This document shows, piece after piece, positions 17,746 to 26,718 of a stretch of DNA of 64,000 bases. Numbering within the stretch: the stretch's first letter is position 1; each line of letters begins with the position of its first letter. The notes beneath the pieces are model-generated. The model made no database searches. It was not told the origin of the DNA and saw only the letters and a list, made by a program, of their open reading frames with translations. The stretch comes from Helicobacter_F equorum (lineage in GTDB: Bacteria > Campylobacterota > Campylobacteria > Campylobacterales > Helicobacteraceae). The position numbers and the translations under genes are program-made. The stretch is from positions 358,048 through 422,047 of the forward strand of contig NZ_JBHRZM010000009.1 of assembly GCF_042649585.1 (NCBI RefSeq), read 5' to 3'.

Positions 17746-17945
17746 TTCAAGCTTGGTGTATATTTCTTGTAAAGATTCTAGACACATGGCTTAGCTCTAC
17801 GTTGCACGAAATGTGGTTATACTTAAAAAGACATGCGTCGCTTCAATCCTAAGTTTCATAAGTCTTATCTTCTTTATGTAATACCTTGATATAACAAAAA
17901 ACTTGTATAATGATAGGGTTTCTTGATATGTATATAAAGGTTTGT

Positions 17946-18883
17946 ATGGATAGGATTGCGTATTTTCCTAGGGATTTACAAAAATCACCCCACATAAAAC
18001 TTTTTAGCACATCACATGTAGCATTTGCAAAGTATACCCAAACACAAAGTGGCATTAAACAACAGGTGTATATTGATATGCATTGTTTTGTAATCGTGTT
18101 GTGTGGCGAAAAGATTATGTACACCAAAAGTGGTGATTTTGTGATTAGGGCAAACGAAGACTTATTTTTGCAAGCAGATAATTATTGTCTAAGCAATATA
18201 ACAGCACTTGATGTATGGGCAACAAGTGATATAAATCAAGCTAGCAACCCTAGATATGGGCACTTTTATTATTTTTTTGATAATGTAAGTTTGCTTGAGT
18301 TTGTAAGCAAGCATAAAGAGCGCCTGCACTTTCATTCTTGGGTACAAGGATTTGAGGTATTTCATCTCCGATCCGAGATTCTGATATGCTCTCTACAATC
18401 ACAAAAAACTTTGAGTTTTATATTCAAGAATCTAGAGAGGAATTATTGCCTTTTGTGTCGCATAAATTTGAAGAATTATTTTTGTATCTAAGTGTGCAAT
18501 ATACTCGAGTTTTTATAAGCTTTGCGTAGCAGATCATGCAAGGCTTTGCCTTATATTCATACTTGGCATTTTTGTATTGTCAAAAAGAGTTTGATAATGT
18601 TGCGCAAATAACAGAATACGCCAAAACCGATCAAGCAACATTAGTAGAAAATTTAAGCAAGTTTTTGGGCTTTCTCCAAAACATTGACTTGATGAGAGGC
18701 GATTTGAAAAGGCAAAATTTTACTTGAGTATTCTAGTAAAAATATCAATGAAATTTGTATAGAATGCGGTTTTGGATCTTCATTATGGTTTATAGAAAGA
18801 TTTAAAAATCGTTATCATTGCACAACCCCCCCCCCAAGTATTACCAAAAAATCAAAAAACTTGTATTTTACTTAGATATCTAG
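17946..18883 (+). pseudogene. AraC-family regulator, decayed, with a poly-C tract at its 3' end
   Basis: The remains of one regulator run across frames. From ATG 17946 (AAAGG upstream, TATAAT near 17903) a frame covers about 180 residues of N-terminal domain. From about 18383 the protein continues in another frame (TITKNFEFYIQE), which is broken by a TAG near 18527 and resumes with QIMQGFALYSYLAF to 18727. The DNA-binding end follows in a third frame (NINEICIECGFGSSLWFIER), the hallmark second helix-turn-helix of AraC proteins. At least three lesions separate these pieces. The C10 tract (18826-18835) lies just after that motif. A length of 11 or 8 would give the family-like end PKYYQKIKKL. 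It lies downstream of accA with no regulated gene obvious. Confidence 0.75.
18826..18835. repeat. C10 homopolymer in the AraC pseudogene
   Basis: Ten C on the plus strand, coding strand of the AraC remnant, near the last 15-20 codons. This is the only tract here that reads as C in its gene. Confidence 0.95.
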
Positions 18884-18934
18884 TATGTATGTTAAAAACA
18901 TGTTAGAATCCTGTATCTTTTTTGGGAGTATGGT

Positions 18935-19744
18935 ATGAAAGCACAAAATAAAGATTGTATTCCAGTGTTAAGTATCGCAGGAAGTGATTGCAGTGGAGGA
19001 GCAGGCATACAAGCGGATCTTAAAACCTTTGGTGCGCACAATGTGTTTGGGATGAGTATCGTGCTAAGTGTAGTAGCAGAAAATACCGTGCGTGTTATTT
19101 CTAGTTTTGATGTGCCTACAAAAGCTATTGATGAACAATTTGTGGCTGTTTTTGAGGATATCCCACCCAAAGCCACCAAAATTGGTATGCTTGGATCTTG
19201 TGAAATTATTGAGTGTGTTGCGCATAATCTTGCGCACTATAAGCCAGAGAATCTTGTCATCGATCCGGTGATGTTTGCAAAAAATGGTTTTGCACTGATG
19301 CCAGAGAATGTACGCAATGTGTTTCGGGAGAAGATTCTTAGATTTGCTGATGTACTTACACCAAATATTCCAGAGGCACAGGAATTGTGCGGATTTGAGA
19401 TTACAAGTATCGAAGACATGAAGCACGCCGCAAAGAGCTTGTGTGATCTTGGAGCAAAGATGGTATTGCTAAAAGGTGGGCATAGACAAGAGGATTGCAG
19501 TGATGTATTTTTTGATGGAAAGGATTTTTTCGTATTGCCATCTGAACGCATAGAAACCAAAAATACGCACGGCACGGGTTGCACGCTAAGCTCTGCAATC
19601 GCAGCTAATCTTGCACTTGGCAAAATGCCATTAGATTCTATCAAAATAGCTAAAGAATATGTATTTAATGCTATTTTGTATGCATTGAATCTAGGAAAGG
19701 GTAATGGTCCAACTAACCACTTTTATAATACTTCTGCAATATAG
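18935..19744 (+). CDS. thiD: Hydroxymethylpyrimidine / phosphomethylpyrimidine kinase
   Basis: A 269-residue ribokinase-fold kinase that phosphorylates HMP and HMP-P in thiamine synthesis. The N terminus SIAGSDCSGGAGIQADLKTF and the C-terminal THGTGCTLSSAIAANLA (catalytic Asp replaced by neighbours of the anion hole as usual in ThiD) are diagnostic. ATG with GGGAG upstream. No other thiamine gene or TPP riboswitch is visible nearby. Confidence 0.94.
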   Translation: MKAQNKDCIPVLSIAGSDCSGGAGIQADLKTFGAHNVFGMSIVLSVVAENTVRVISSFDVPTKAIDEQFVAVFEDIPPKATKIGMLGSCEIIECVAHNLAHYKPENLVIDPVMFAKNGFALMPENVRNVFREKILRFADVLTPNIPEAQELCGFEITSIEDMKHAAKSLCDLGAKMVLLKGGHRQEDCSDVFFDGKDFFVLPSERIETKNTHGTGCTLSSAIAANLALGKMPLDSIKIAKEYVFNAILYALNLGKGNGPTNHFYNTSAI

Positions 19745-19831
19745 GGGATTTTAGAGACTAAGAGTAAAATTGATTTTGATATGGCGCACTGAAATGACTT
19801 GGTAGGATTTGCAAACATTGGGTGCTTTTGG

Positions 19832-19837
19832 TATAAT
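19832..19837 (+). promoter_or_regulatory. -10 box before the small membrane protein gene
   Basis: TATAAT about 30 bases before the ATG at 19867. Confidence 0.5.
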
Positions 19838-19866
19838 CTAGCCAAAAATCTAAGGATACAATACTA

Positions 19867-20283
19867 ATGGATACTCTCTCTCCTGAAGCACTTTTTATTC
19901 TTGTGAGCTTCTTTTTTACTTTTTTATTTGGAGTCATTGTTTTATTGTATTTATTTGGTCCTACACCTAAAAAGGTCGTAGTACTTGATGAGGAAACGCC
20001 AAAAGTTCAAGATAGGCTTAAAGCGATTATGGAGATTGTGGATAATCCCAAAAGCGATACAAAAGCTCTGCAAAAAGCTTCTAATGACTTTTTTACATAT
20101 TATGATGAAATGGAGCTTAGTGATTATAAGAAAAAAGCTTTTTTATTTGCACTTGTAGTGCATAAACATACAACGCACGAGATTATTATTAATGCCGATA
20201 CACTCTTGCGAAAGTTTAATCCTAATTTGGAATACGAGCTTACCAAAACGCTCAATCGTGCTCTTGATGCGCGTGGAATCTAG
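19867..20283 (+). CDS. Conserved small membrane-anchored protein of unknown function
   Basis: 138 residues: one strong N-terminal transmembrane helix (FILVSFFFTFLFGVIVLLYLF) with a short periplasmic lead, then about 100 mostly helical cytoplasmic residues. I recognise no catalytic motif. ATG with AAGGAT upstream. The stop overlaps the convergent next gene by 4 bases. Confidence 0.75.
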   Translation: MDTLSPEALFILVSFFFTFLFGVIVLLYLFGPTPKKVVVLDEETPKVQDRLKAIMEIVDNPKSDTKALQKASNDFFTYYDEMELSDYKKKAFLFALVVHKHTTHEIIINADTLLRKFNPNLEYELTKTLNRALDARGI

Positions 20284-20591
20284 CGATTATTTTTTAGTTT
20301 GTTTTCAAAATCTTTTTTAAGTTTTGCTTCTTGTTCGCGTAAATTTTGCTTGGCTCGTTTTCTTTCTTCGAGTCGTTCTTTTTCAAGCATTACTTTGCGT
20401 TCCCTGCTTTCGCGTATTTTTTGCATATATTGTTCGCGTCGTTTTGGATCTTGGTATTGTATAGGTTTCATAAACATCATACCAAGCACAACCATAAACA
20501 ATACAAGCGCCATAGCTGAGTCATTTCCACCAAAATGAAACCACAAAGCCCCAACAATTGCCGAGATAAAGAATTTTAAAAAAAGCTTCAC
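20280..20591 (-). CDS. Small membrane protein with charged coiled-coil tail
   Basis: 103 residues. Two hydrophobic helices (KFFISAIVGALWFHFGG and MALVLFMVVLGMMFM) are followed by about 55 residues very rich in Arg, Lys and Glu that read as a coiled coil (KVMLEKERLEERKRAKQNL). The start is a GTG with GGAG upstream. It is the last gene of the hisS-pepF-161 aa run. The function is unknown. Confidence 0.7.
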   Translation of the reverse strand: MKLFLKFFISAIVGALWFHFGGNDSAMALVLFMVVLGMMFMKPIQYQDPKRREQYMQKIRESRERKVMLEKERLEERKRAKQNLREQEAKLKKDFENKLKNNR

Positions 20592-20606
20592 AACTGCTCC
20601 GTAGGA

Positions 20607-21092
20607 TTATGATTTGTCATCTTTTGTTTCAAATAAATACGCATTTTTGGGGTTTGAAGAGAGAGCAAAAAATGAGTGCTCTAAACCCTCTGAATCTTGT
20701 GTCGTAATTTCAAGACCGCTATACAAATTAGGATTGCTGACATTAATAAAAAGCGATATTTCTTGTGCCAATGTAGAATCTTGCAATAGGATTTGCACGA
20801 TTCCATCGTATTGGATAGTTACCAAACTCCCAAAATTACGCGCTCCAAATCCAGCCTCAAAACTAATGCTATGTGTTCCTATCTCAATACTCTCAAATGT
20901 GTAGCCTGCAAGCACAAATAGAGTAAGTGTATCAAGATTTTTGTCAATGTCTGATGGCAATGGTGGATCAAAGGTTGTTTTAGAGATATCACACAAAATA
21001 CTAAAGGAAATATTTTGCTCAATAAGGAGATACAAAATTTCTTTTGCATGTTTGGTAAGCAGGGCTTTTAGCTTGATATTTTGGCAAATCAT
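20607..21092 (-). CDS. Unrecognised conserved protein
   Basis: 161 residues with no signal peptide or membrane helix and a mixed alpha/beta look. No motif recognised. The ATG overlaps the pepF stop (ATGA type), so it is translated with pepF. Two cysteines near residues 3 and 34 are too far apart to call a metal site. Coding status is supported by length, coupling and the absence of a better frame. Confidence 0.7.
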   Translation of the reverse strand: MICQNIKLKALLTKHAKEILYLLIEQNISFSILCDISKTTFDPPLPSDIDKNLDTLTLFVLAGYTFESIEIGTHSISFEAGFGARNFGSLVTIQYDGIVQILLQDSTLAQEISLFINVSNPNLYSGLEITTQDSEGLEHSFFALSSNPKNAYLFETKDDKS

Positions 21093-22900
21093 GCAAGCAG
21101 TCCTTCAAACTCGCTAAAAAGTTTTTGCACTTCATGAATACCAATATCCCAAAATGCGCTATCTTCAATATCAAAGCCAAACTTTTTGACAAGTTTTCTT
21201 GGGCTTTGACTACCACCAAGAGAGAGAAACTCGGTATAGGTTTTGATAAATTTTTGTCTCTCTTTTGGGGTTTGTGCGCGTTTGTAGAGTCCAAAAAGCG
21301 CCAATACAAGAAGTTGCCCATAACTATAGGCATAGCAATAAAATGGAGAGTGGATAAAGTGTGGGATATAGCACCACCACGAAGCATAGTTTTTGGTAAG
21401 CTTGAGTGAATCTCCAAACATTTTGGCATTTTCCTCTAGCCAGATTCTATCAAAGTCTTGGGATTGTAGCTCACCTTCTGTGTTATGTATAGCGCGTTCA
21501 AAATTTGTCATAACAATTTGTCTAAAAAGTGTGGAAAAGATATCCTCTAGCTTTCCAGCATACAATGGGATAAGCTCTTCTTTGCCAAATTGGGTTTTTA
21601 GTGTGTCAAAGAGTAGCATTTCGCCAAATACTGATGCTGTTTCGGCTGTAGTGAGTGGCGTGTCCATATTGAGATACCCCATTTTTTTACTAAGCTCTTG
21701 GTGAATCATATGACCAAACTCATGCGCTATGGTAAAAATATCACGCCTTGAATCCGTGTAGTTTAGCAATACATAAGGATGCGCACTAGGCACTGCACCA
21801 TGACTAAATGCTCCACCTCGTTTATTTGGCTTAGGATGTGAATCTACCCAACCATTTTTGATTGCTTCTTTGATGATGTCACTAAAATGCGGAGAAAATG
21901 TATTAAAGGAGTGTAAGACAAGCTCTAATGCTTTGTTATAGCTTATTGTGTCTTGTGTTTTGGTTTCTAGTGGTGCATATCTGTCATAGTCTTTGAGTGT
22001 TTTTAGCCCCAACATTTTGGCCTTGAGCTTGTAGTATTGTTGCACGATATGGAAGTTTTTCGTAATAGATTCTATAAGTGTATCGACGCTTTTTTGTGAT
22101 ATGCAATTACTGATGTGACGGAAACTTTCATTTTTTGGATAGCCACGCAATTGCTTAGTAAGTGCGACATCTTTTCGAACGATATTTAGGATATAGGTAA
22201 GCAAATGCCGTGATTTAGCAAGTTTTTTACTAAAAACCTTTTGTGCTTTTTTGCGCATTTTTTGTTGTGGGTGGTGTAGGCGCGAGAGAATCTCTTCTTC
22301 ATTTAAGGGATTTTTTTCACCCATATTAAATCTCATTTGTGCAAGGTGCTCATCAAAAAGTCGCCCAAACGCATCACTTCCGATAGGGGAGAGCTTAAGA
22401 ATAATTTGTTCTTCTTTGAGGGTTAGGTTGTGTTTGGCTTGTGCGACGATATTTTGGAGATAAAATTTGTATTGTGGAGCGGATTGTATGAAGGCATTAA
22501 GTTTTTGTGAATCTAGTCTTGCAAGTTCTAGGTCAAAAAAGACAATATCATTTTGTGCCTTATTGACTTTATGCTCAAATTCCGCATATATTGAGCCATT
22601 TGTCGTGTCTTGCGCAAAAAGCAAAAACGCATAAGTCATAATCCTACCTAGATTCTCACAAAGATTCTCATATTCTTTGATAGCGATTTCAAATTCTTTT
22701 GGTGCGAGAGTATACAACTTGCCCTCATAAGTTTTGGCAAAATTCTTACACGCATTTTGTACTTTTATACACGCATTTTGTGCTTGTTTTTGTGAGGTAA
22801 AAAGCGCTTTTAGATTCCATACAGAATCTATGGGAAACCGCATTTTCATAGATTTTGGCGTGATTTTGTTTGTGCTATTTTGTTTTGTTCGTGTTTGCAT
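21089..22900 (-). CDS. pepF: Oligoendopeptidase F (M3 metallopeptidase)
   Basis: A 603-residue zinc peptidase of the M3B family. The catalytic HEFGH (in TIAHEFGHMIHQEL) is near residue 390, with the third ligand glutamate about 25 residues on (TTAETASVFGEM). It cleaves short peptides in the cytoplasm. ATG with AAGGAGC upstream. It follows hisS by 17 bases and overlaps the next gene, so it is part of one operon. Length fits the family. Confidence 0.95.
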   Translation of the reverse strand: MQTRTKQNSTNKITPKSMKMRFPIDSVWNLKALFTSQKQAQNACIKVQNACKNFAKTYEGKLYTLAPKEFEIAIKEYENLCENLGRIMTYAFLLFAQDTTNGSIYAEFEHKVNKAQNDIVFFDLELARLDSQKLNAFIQSAPQYKFYLQNIVAQAKHNLTLKEEQIILKLSPIGSDAFGRLFDEHLAQMRFNMGEKNPLNEEEILSRLHHPQQKMRKKAQKVFSKKLAKSRHLLTYILNIVRKDVALTKQLRGYPKNESFRHISNCISQKSVDTLIESITKNFHIVQQYYKLKAKMLGLKTLKDYDRYAPLETKTQDTISYNKALELVLHSFNTFSPHFSDIIKEAIKNGWVDSHPKPNKRGGAFSHGAVPSAHPYVLLNYTDSRRDIFTIAHEFGHMIHQELSKKMGYLNMDTPLTTAETASVFGEMLLFDTLKTQFGKEELIPLYAGKLEDIFSTLFRQIVMTNFERAIHNTEGELQSQDFDRIWLEENAKMFGDSLKLTKNYASWWCYIPHFIHSPFYCYAYSYGQLLVLALFGLYKRAQTPKERQKFIKTYTEFLSLGGSQSPRKLVKKFGFDIEDSAFWDIGIHEVQKLFSEFEGLLA

Positions 22901-22917
22901 ATTTGCTCCTTTGTTCC

Positions 22918-24243
22918 CTAGTTTTGTTTGAGAATCTCTAGCGTTTTGAGGAAAGATATATCTTCTAATTGCATGCCACTTGTCATATTTTTTAGTGTTA
23001 TGCTTTTTGCTTTAAACTCACTTTCTCCTATGACAAGTACAAATTCGTGCCCTAGAGTGTTTGCGTAGCTAAATGGTTTTTTGAGTTTAACGATGTCGGG
23101 GTATATTTCAATAGCAATATTTGATCGCCTAAAAGATTCTGCTAGAGTGTGTGCATAAGCCATATATTCCTCACTCATACAGACAAGCAACGCGCGTGCA
23201 GAAGTGGATTTACCCTCTGAAAGCTTAAGTTCTTTCATTGCTGCAAGAAGCCTATCAACACCTATAGACGCACCCACACCACTCATTTTTTGCTTGGAAA
23301 ATGTAGTGGTTAGGTTGTCGTATCGTCCTCCAGAGCATACACTACCAATACTTGGAATTTGTGTGAGGATTGTTTCATATACGATACCTGTATAATATCC
23401 AAGTCCTCTAGCAATAGAAAAATGCACACGATAGCAATCTTTATCCATTTGGAGTGGTTTTAGAATCTCATAAAGTCGCTCAATATCCTCAATACCATCT
23501 TTGAGTTCATCATTCCATTGTTTGAGATGTGCGATACTCGCAAAAAATTCTTCACCAGAGCCATTTTGTTTGATTGAAACACATTGCAAGATTTCTTTTG
23601 CCTGTTGTTCTTTTATGCCAAGTTCGCTATCAAGCTCACTCAATACCCCTTCCTCTCCGATTTTATCAAGCTTATCGATGATACGCAAGGTTGCATTAAT
23701 ATCTTGAGGTTGTGTGATACCAAAATGCTTGCAAATACCATTAAGAATCTTACGATGGTTAATGCGTATACTAAATTCATCAATGTCTAAATTTACAAGT
23801 GAAGCATAGATAACTTGGAGAATCTCTGCATCACAAGAGAGCGAATCGCTTCCAATAAAGTCAAAATCGCATTGCGTAAATTCCCTGTATCGCCCCTTTT
23901 GTGCTCTCTCACCACGGAACACATTGCCTATAGCAAAACGTTTAAAGGGAAGTTGGAGTTGGTTTTGGTATTGGGCAATAAAACGCGCTAATGGGACGGT
24001 GAGATCAAATCGCAGTGCAACATCACGATCACCCTTATCTTTAAAGCGATAAAGTTCTTTTTGAATCTCATCACTACCTTGCTTGACAAGCACTTCAGCA
24101 TATTCCAAATGCGGTGTTTCAATAGGCACAAAGCCAAATTTCAAAAATACTTCACTAACTTTTTGTAATAATTTCTTTTTTGCCATTGCCTCCTTTGGTA
24201 GGCAATCTTTGAATCCACTCAATGTTCGAGGGGTGATAAGCAT
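22918..24243 (-). CDS. hisS: Histidine--tRNA ligase
   Basis: A 441-residue class II synthetase. Motif 1 region FVPIETPHLEY, motif 2 FRGERAQKGRYREFTQCDFD, the histidine-specific LGYYTGIVYE, and motif 3 GVGASIGVDRLL are all present, followed by the anticodon-binding domain. ATG with TAGGAGT upstream. First gene of the run hisS-pepF-161 aa-103 aa. Confidence 0.97.
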   Translation of the reverse strand: MLITPRTLSGFKDCLPKEAMAKKKLLQKVSEVFLKFGFVPIETPHLEYAEVLVKQGSDEIQKELYRFKDKGDRDVALRFDLTVPLARFIAQYQNQLQLPFKRFAIGNVFRGERAQKGRYREFTQCDFDFIGSDSLSCDAEILQVIYASLVNLDIDEFSIRINHRKILNGICKHFGITQPQDINATLRIIDKLDKIGEEGVLSELDSELGIKEQQAKEILQCVSIKQNGSGEEFFASIAHLKQWNDELKDGIEDIERLYEILKPLQMDKDCYRVHFSIARGLGYYTGIVYETILTQIPSIGSVCSGGRYDNLTTTFSKQKMSGVGASIGVDRLLAAMKELKLSEGKSTSARALLVCMSEEYMAYAHTLAESFRRSNIAIEIYPDIVKLKKPFSYANTLGHEFVLVIGESEFKAKSITLKNMTSGMQLEDISFLKTLEILKQN

Positions 24244-24624
24244 ATATACTCCTAAAATCTCTTAATATTCCTTAATTATATCTTAGTTCTTTTGAATTTT
24301 AGGTAAGGTTTGCAGAAATCTTGTTAGGAAGTTACTAGCTCGCGTTACGAATCTAGTGCTACATCTTTTATGCGTTAAGAAATGCACAAGGATTGAGAAA
24401 GTAAGCCTAGAGTTTCACTAGGCGTTTGTATGCGATAAAACAAAGCCCTTGAGTAGAGAGGAGGTGCTGGAGATAGTGGATAGATTGCCTAAAGATTTAA
24501 AATTTAATGGGAAGTGACCATGACTTTAGGATATGATAAACATTTCTATACAAAACAGCAAAATTAACAATATAATCTCTGATGATACTACAATCCGTCC
24601 CAATGCAATTACTAAGAGAGTTAA

Positions 24625-24848
24625 ATGTGCCTTTCAATACCCTCAAAAGCATTAAGCATAGATGAAAATAACCTTGTAATCGTAAAAGCACTTGGCACAA
24701 AGTGCAGAGTGAGGTTGAATATCATCGGTGGCCCGGTATTTGTGGGCGGATATATACTTATACATGTGGGCTTTGTAATGCAAAAATAGACACGAATCTA
24801 GTCCTAGAAAGCTTAGAGTTATACCAAAAAATCGCTGATGATAAATAG
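24625..24848 (+). pseudogene. hypC: hypC remnant (hydrogenase maturation chaperone), frame-shifted
   Basis: From ATG 24625 the frame reads MCLSIPSKALSIDENNLV and later GGYILIHVGFVMQK, the start and the VLVHVGFVM core of HypC, including the essential N-terminal cysteine after Met. It then hits TAG. One frame over, the sequence goes on as KIDTNLVLESLELYQKIADD to a stop at 24848, the expected HypC tail (normally MSKID...). A single frameshift near 24783 therefore breaks a gene of about 75 codons. HypC carries the Fe(CN)2CO precursor to [NiFe]-hydrogenase. Confidence 0.75.
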
Positions 24849-24943
24849 ATTAAAAGCGATGAGACCTAGAAAATATCATCTAAGATATTTTTGTTTGAAA
24901 ATGCAAAAAAAAGCTCTTAACACACAATAAAAACAAGGCTTAA

Positions 24944-25015
24944 ATAGGCAATGCTGTACCTGTACATTTAGCCTATAAAGTAGGTAGAGAAATAATCAAA
25001 TCATTAAATGAATAA
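24944..25015 (+). pseudogene. C-terminal scrap of a DNA cytosine-5 methyltransferase
   Basis: Reads IGNAVPVHLAYKVGREIIKS, the conserved motif X at the end of m5C methyltransferases (normally QIGNAVPP). The preceding codon is TAA where CAA (Gln) is expected. Upstream motifs are not found in the adjacent bases. It is evidently the last piece of a lost restriction-modification gene. Confidence 0.6.
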
Positions 25016-25201
25016 ACACATTGGGACAAGAATCTATTTTAGATTTTATATCACAAAGTGATTTGAAAAATATGTTTTATAGACTCTAAATGAATATGAA
25101 GGAGTGCTCACAAGCATTGATTTAAAAAATTAACTCAAGTATGATGCTTCATAAAAGTGTTTTTTGATAAAAAGTAAAAGCGGTGCGAAATCAACATAAA
25201 T

Positions 25202-25852
25202 TTAGCACAATATATACCCTTGTCCGCGGACTGCGCCAAGGGCTTTGCCGCTTTTTCCTAATTTGCGTTTTAGTCGTGAAATAGCAATGTTTATTGCCTT
25301 ATCTTTGACACTATCATCACCCCAAACTTCACTAGCTAATTCATAGCGTTCAATTAGCCGTTTTTTATTGCTTAAAAAATGCACTAAAATACGAAATTCT
25401 AGTGCAGAAAGTTTTATATTTTTCTTTTTTACTCGCACTTTATTTTGAGATAAATCCACATGTATATTTTTAAAATTTAGCTCATTTTTTATACCTTGTA
25501 TGCGGCGCAAAACAGCTTTTATTCTAGCTTTTAACTCAATTATATCAAAAGGCTTTGCTATATAGTCATCAGCACCACTTAAAAAGCCATTTATTTTATC
25601 ACTTTGTTCGCATTTTGCACTAATTACAATTATGCCTATTTCAATGCCTTCTTCACGAATATTTTTAATAAAATCTAATCCATTTTCTGCAATTAAATCT
25701 ATATCAATTAAAAGCAAATCTGCATTCTGGCATTCTTTTAAAACACCGATACAAGACTTAAAACAAGTCACTTCGTAATCTTCAGCTTTGAAATGATGTT
25801 TTAAAAGCTTTAACACATCTTTTTCATTGTCAATTATTATAATTTTTGTCAC
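25202..25852 (-). CDS. OmpR/PhoB-type response regulator of the phosphate cassette (PhosR-like candidate)
   Basis: 216 residues: receiver domain plus winged helix (ending AVRGQGYILC). The likely phospho-acceptor is Asp50 (LLLIDIDL), with Lys100 in IAKPF. The first acidic patch reads DNE instead of DDE but should still bind metal. The start is GTG with AAAGGAG upstream. It is the last gene of the run pstS-pstC-pstA-phoX-small ORF-pstB, and a Pho-box-like site precedes pstS. By position it is the likely phosphate regulator, as PhosR is in Campylobacter jejuni; that is inference. No sensor kinase is in the window. Confidence 0.85.
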   Translation of the reverse strand: MTKIIIIDNEKDVLKLLKHHFKAEDYEVTCFKSCIGVLKECQNADLLLIDIDLIAENGLDFIKNIREEGIEIGIIVISAKCEQSDKINGFLSGADDYIAKPFDIIELKARIKAVLRRIQGIKNELNFKNIHVDLSQNKVRVKKKNIKLSALEFRILVHFLSNKKRLIERYELASEVWGDDSVKDKAINIAISRLKRKLGKSGKALGAVRGQGYILC

Positions 25853-25921
25853 TGCTTCTCCTTTGTTTATTGTGAATTTTTAAACTCGGGCTTTTTTGTG
25901 GAATTGTTAAAAAAAAATAAA

Positions 25922-26680
25922 TTATCCTATTTTGCCTCCTAAATAAGCTTTTAAAAGTTTAGTTTGTGGCTTTTTAAATATTTCTTCACTAGCGCCAGAT
26001 TCAATCATTTCACCCATATACATAAATGCAGTAAAATCACCTATTCTCATAGCCTGTGCCATATTATGCGTGACAATCAATACGGTGTATTTTTGTTTTA
26101 GCTCTAAAATTAGCTCTTCAATCGCCGCTGTGCTTATGGGATCTAGCGCGGAAGTCGGCTCATCAAAAAGTAAAATTTCAGGGCTTAGCGCGATAGCTCT
26201 TGCGATACAAAGTCGCTGGGCTTGTCCGCCACTTAATGCAGTAGCATCGCTATTTAGCCGATCTTTTACTTCATTCCAAAGATTCGCTCTTTTTAGTGAG
26301 CTTTCTAATTTTGTTTCAAGTATGGTTTTGTCGCGTTCGCCTTTAATTTTTAATCCATAAAGCACATTTGCTCTTATGCTCATATTAAAAGGTGTAGGTG
26401 CCTGAAAAATCATACCTATTTTACTGCGTAAATCAATTAAATTTGTGCTTTTTTTGAGAATATTTTTGCCTTTGAAAATAATTTCACCAGTATAGCGATT
26501 ACCCTCTGTGATATCACAGATTCTATTTACAGATCGTAGCAAAGTGCTTTTGCCACATCCACTAGGTCCTATTAGTGCAGTTACACTATTTTTCTTTAAC
26601 GTTAAATTTACATTTTTAACGCTCGCTTCGCTTTTATTTGGATAATAAAAGCTAAAATTTTTTATATCTAAAATACTCAT
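25922..26680 (-). CDS. pstB: Phosphate ABC transporter ATP-binding protein
   Basis: A 252-residue ABC ATPase driving phosphate uptake with PstA/PstC. Walker A GPSGCGKST (residues 38-46), signature LSGGQAQRL, Walker B ILLFDEPTSALD and the H-loop VTHNMAQAMRIGD are intact. The RVNRICD-type segment after Walker A and length fit PstB. ATG with AAAAGGGA upstream. It is separated from pstA by phoX and a small ORF, unlike the usual pstSCAB order. Confidence 0.95.
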   Translation of the reverse strand: MSILDIKNFSFYYPNKSEASVKNVNLTLKKNSVTALIGPSGCGKSTLLRSVNRICDITEGNRYTGEIIFKGKNILKKSTNLIDLRSKIGMIFQAPTPFNMSIRANVLYGLKIKGERDKTILETKLESSLKRANLWNEVKDRLNSDATALSGGQAQRLCIARAIALSPEILLFDEPTSALDPISTAAIEELILELKQKYTVLIVTHNMAQAMRIGDFTAFMYMGEMIESGASEEIFKKPQTKLLKAYLGGKIG

Positions 26681-26718
26681 TGTATCCCTTTTAGGTGTTT
26701 TATAATTACTGATTTTGA

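Larger units (their letters stand above)
24244..25201. other. Gene-poor stretch with decayed fragments
   Basis: About 950 bases without an intact gene, between hisS and the response regulator. On the plus strand I can read a hypC remnant (24625-24848) and the tail of a cytosine-5 methyltransferase (24944-25015), both listed separately. A further frame ending SREEVLEIVDRLPKDLKF near 24517 looks coding but is not recognised. A small GCCTAG/CTAGGC hairpin lies near 24404. This is the left flank of the phosphate cassette. Confidence 0.7.

Noticed and set aside
18893..18934. TPP riboswitch before thiD
   Set aside because: The short upstream region lacks the conserved CTGAGA and ACCTGA-type elements of TPP riboswitches.
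24244..25201. Prophage or insertion-sequence remnant
   Set aside because: No transposase, integrase, terminal repeat or phage structural motif could be read; the recognisable pieces are HypC and a methyltransferase tail.
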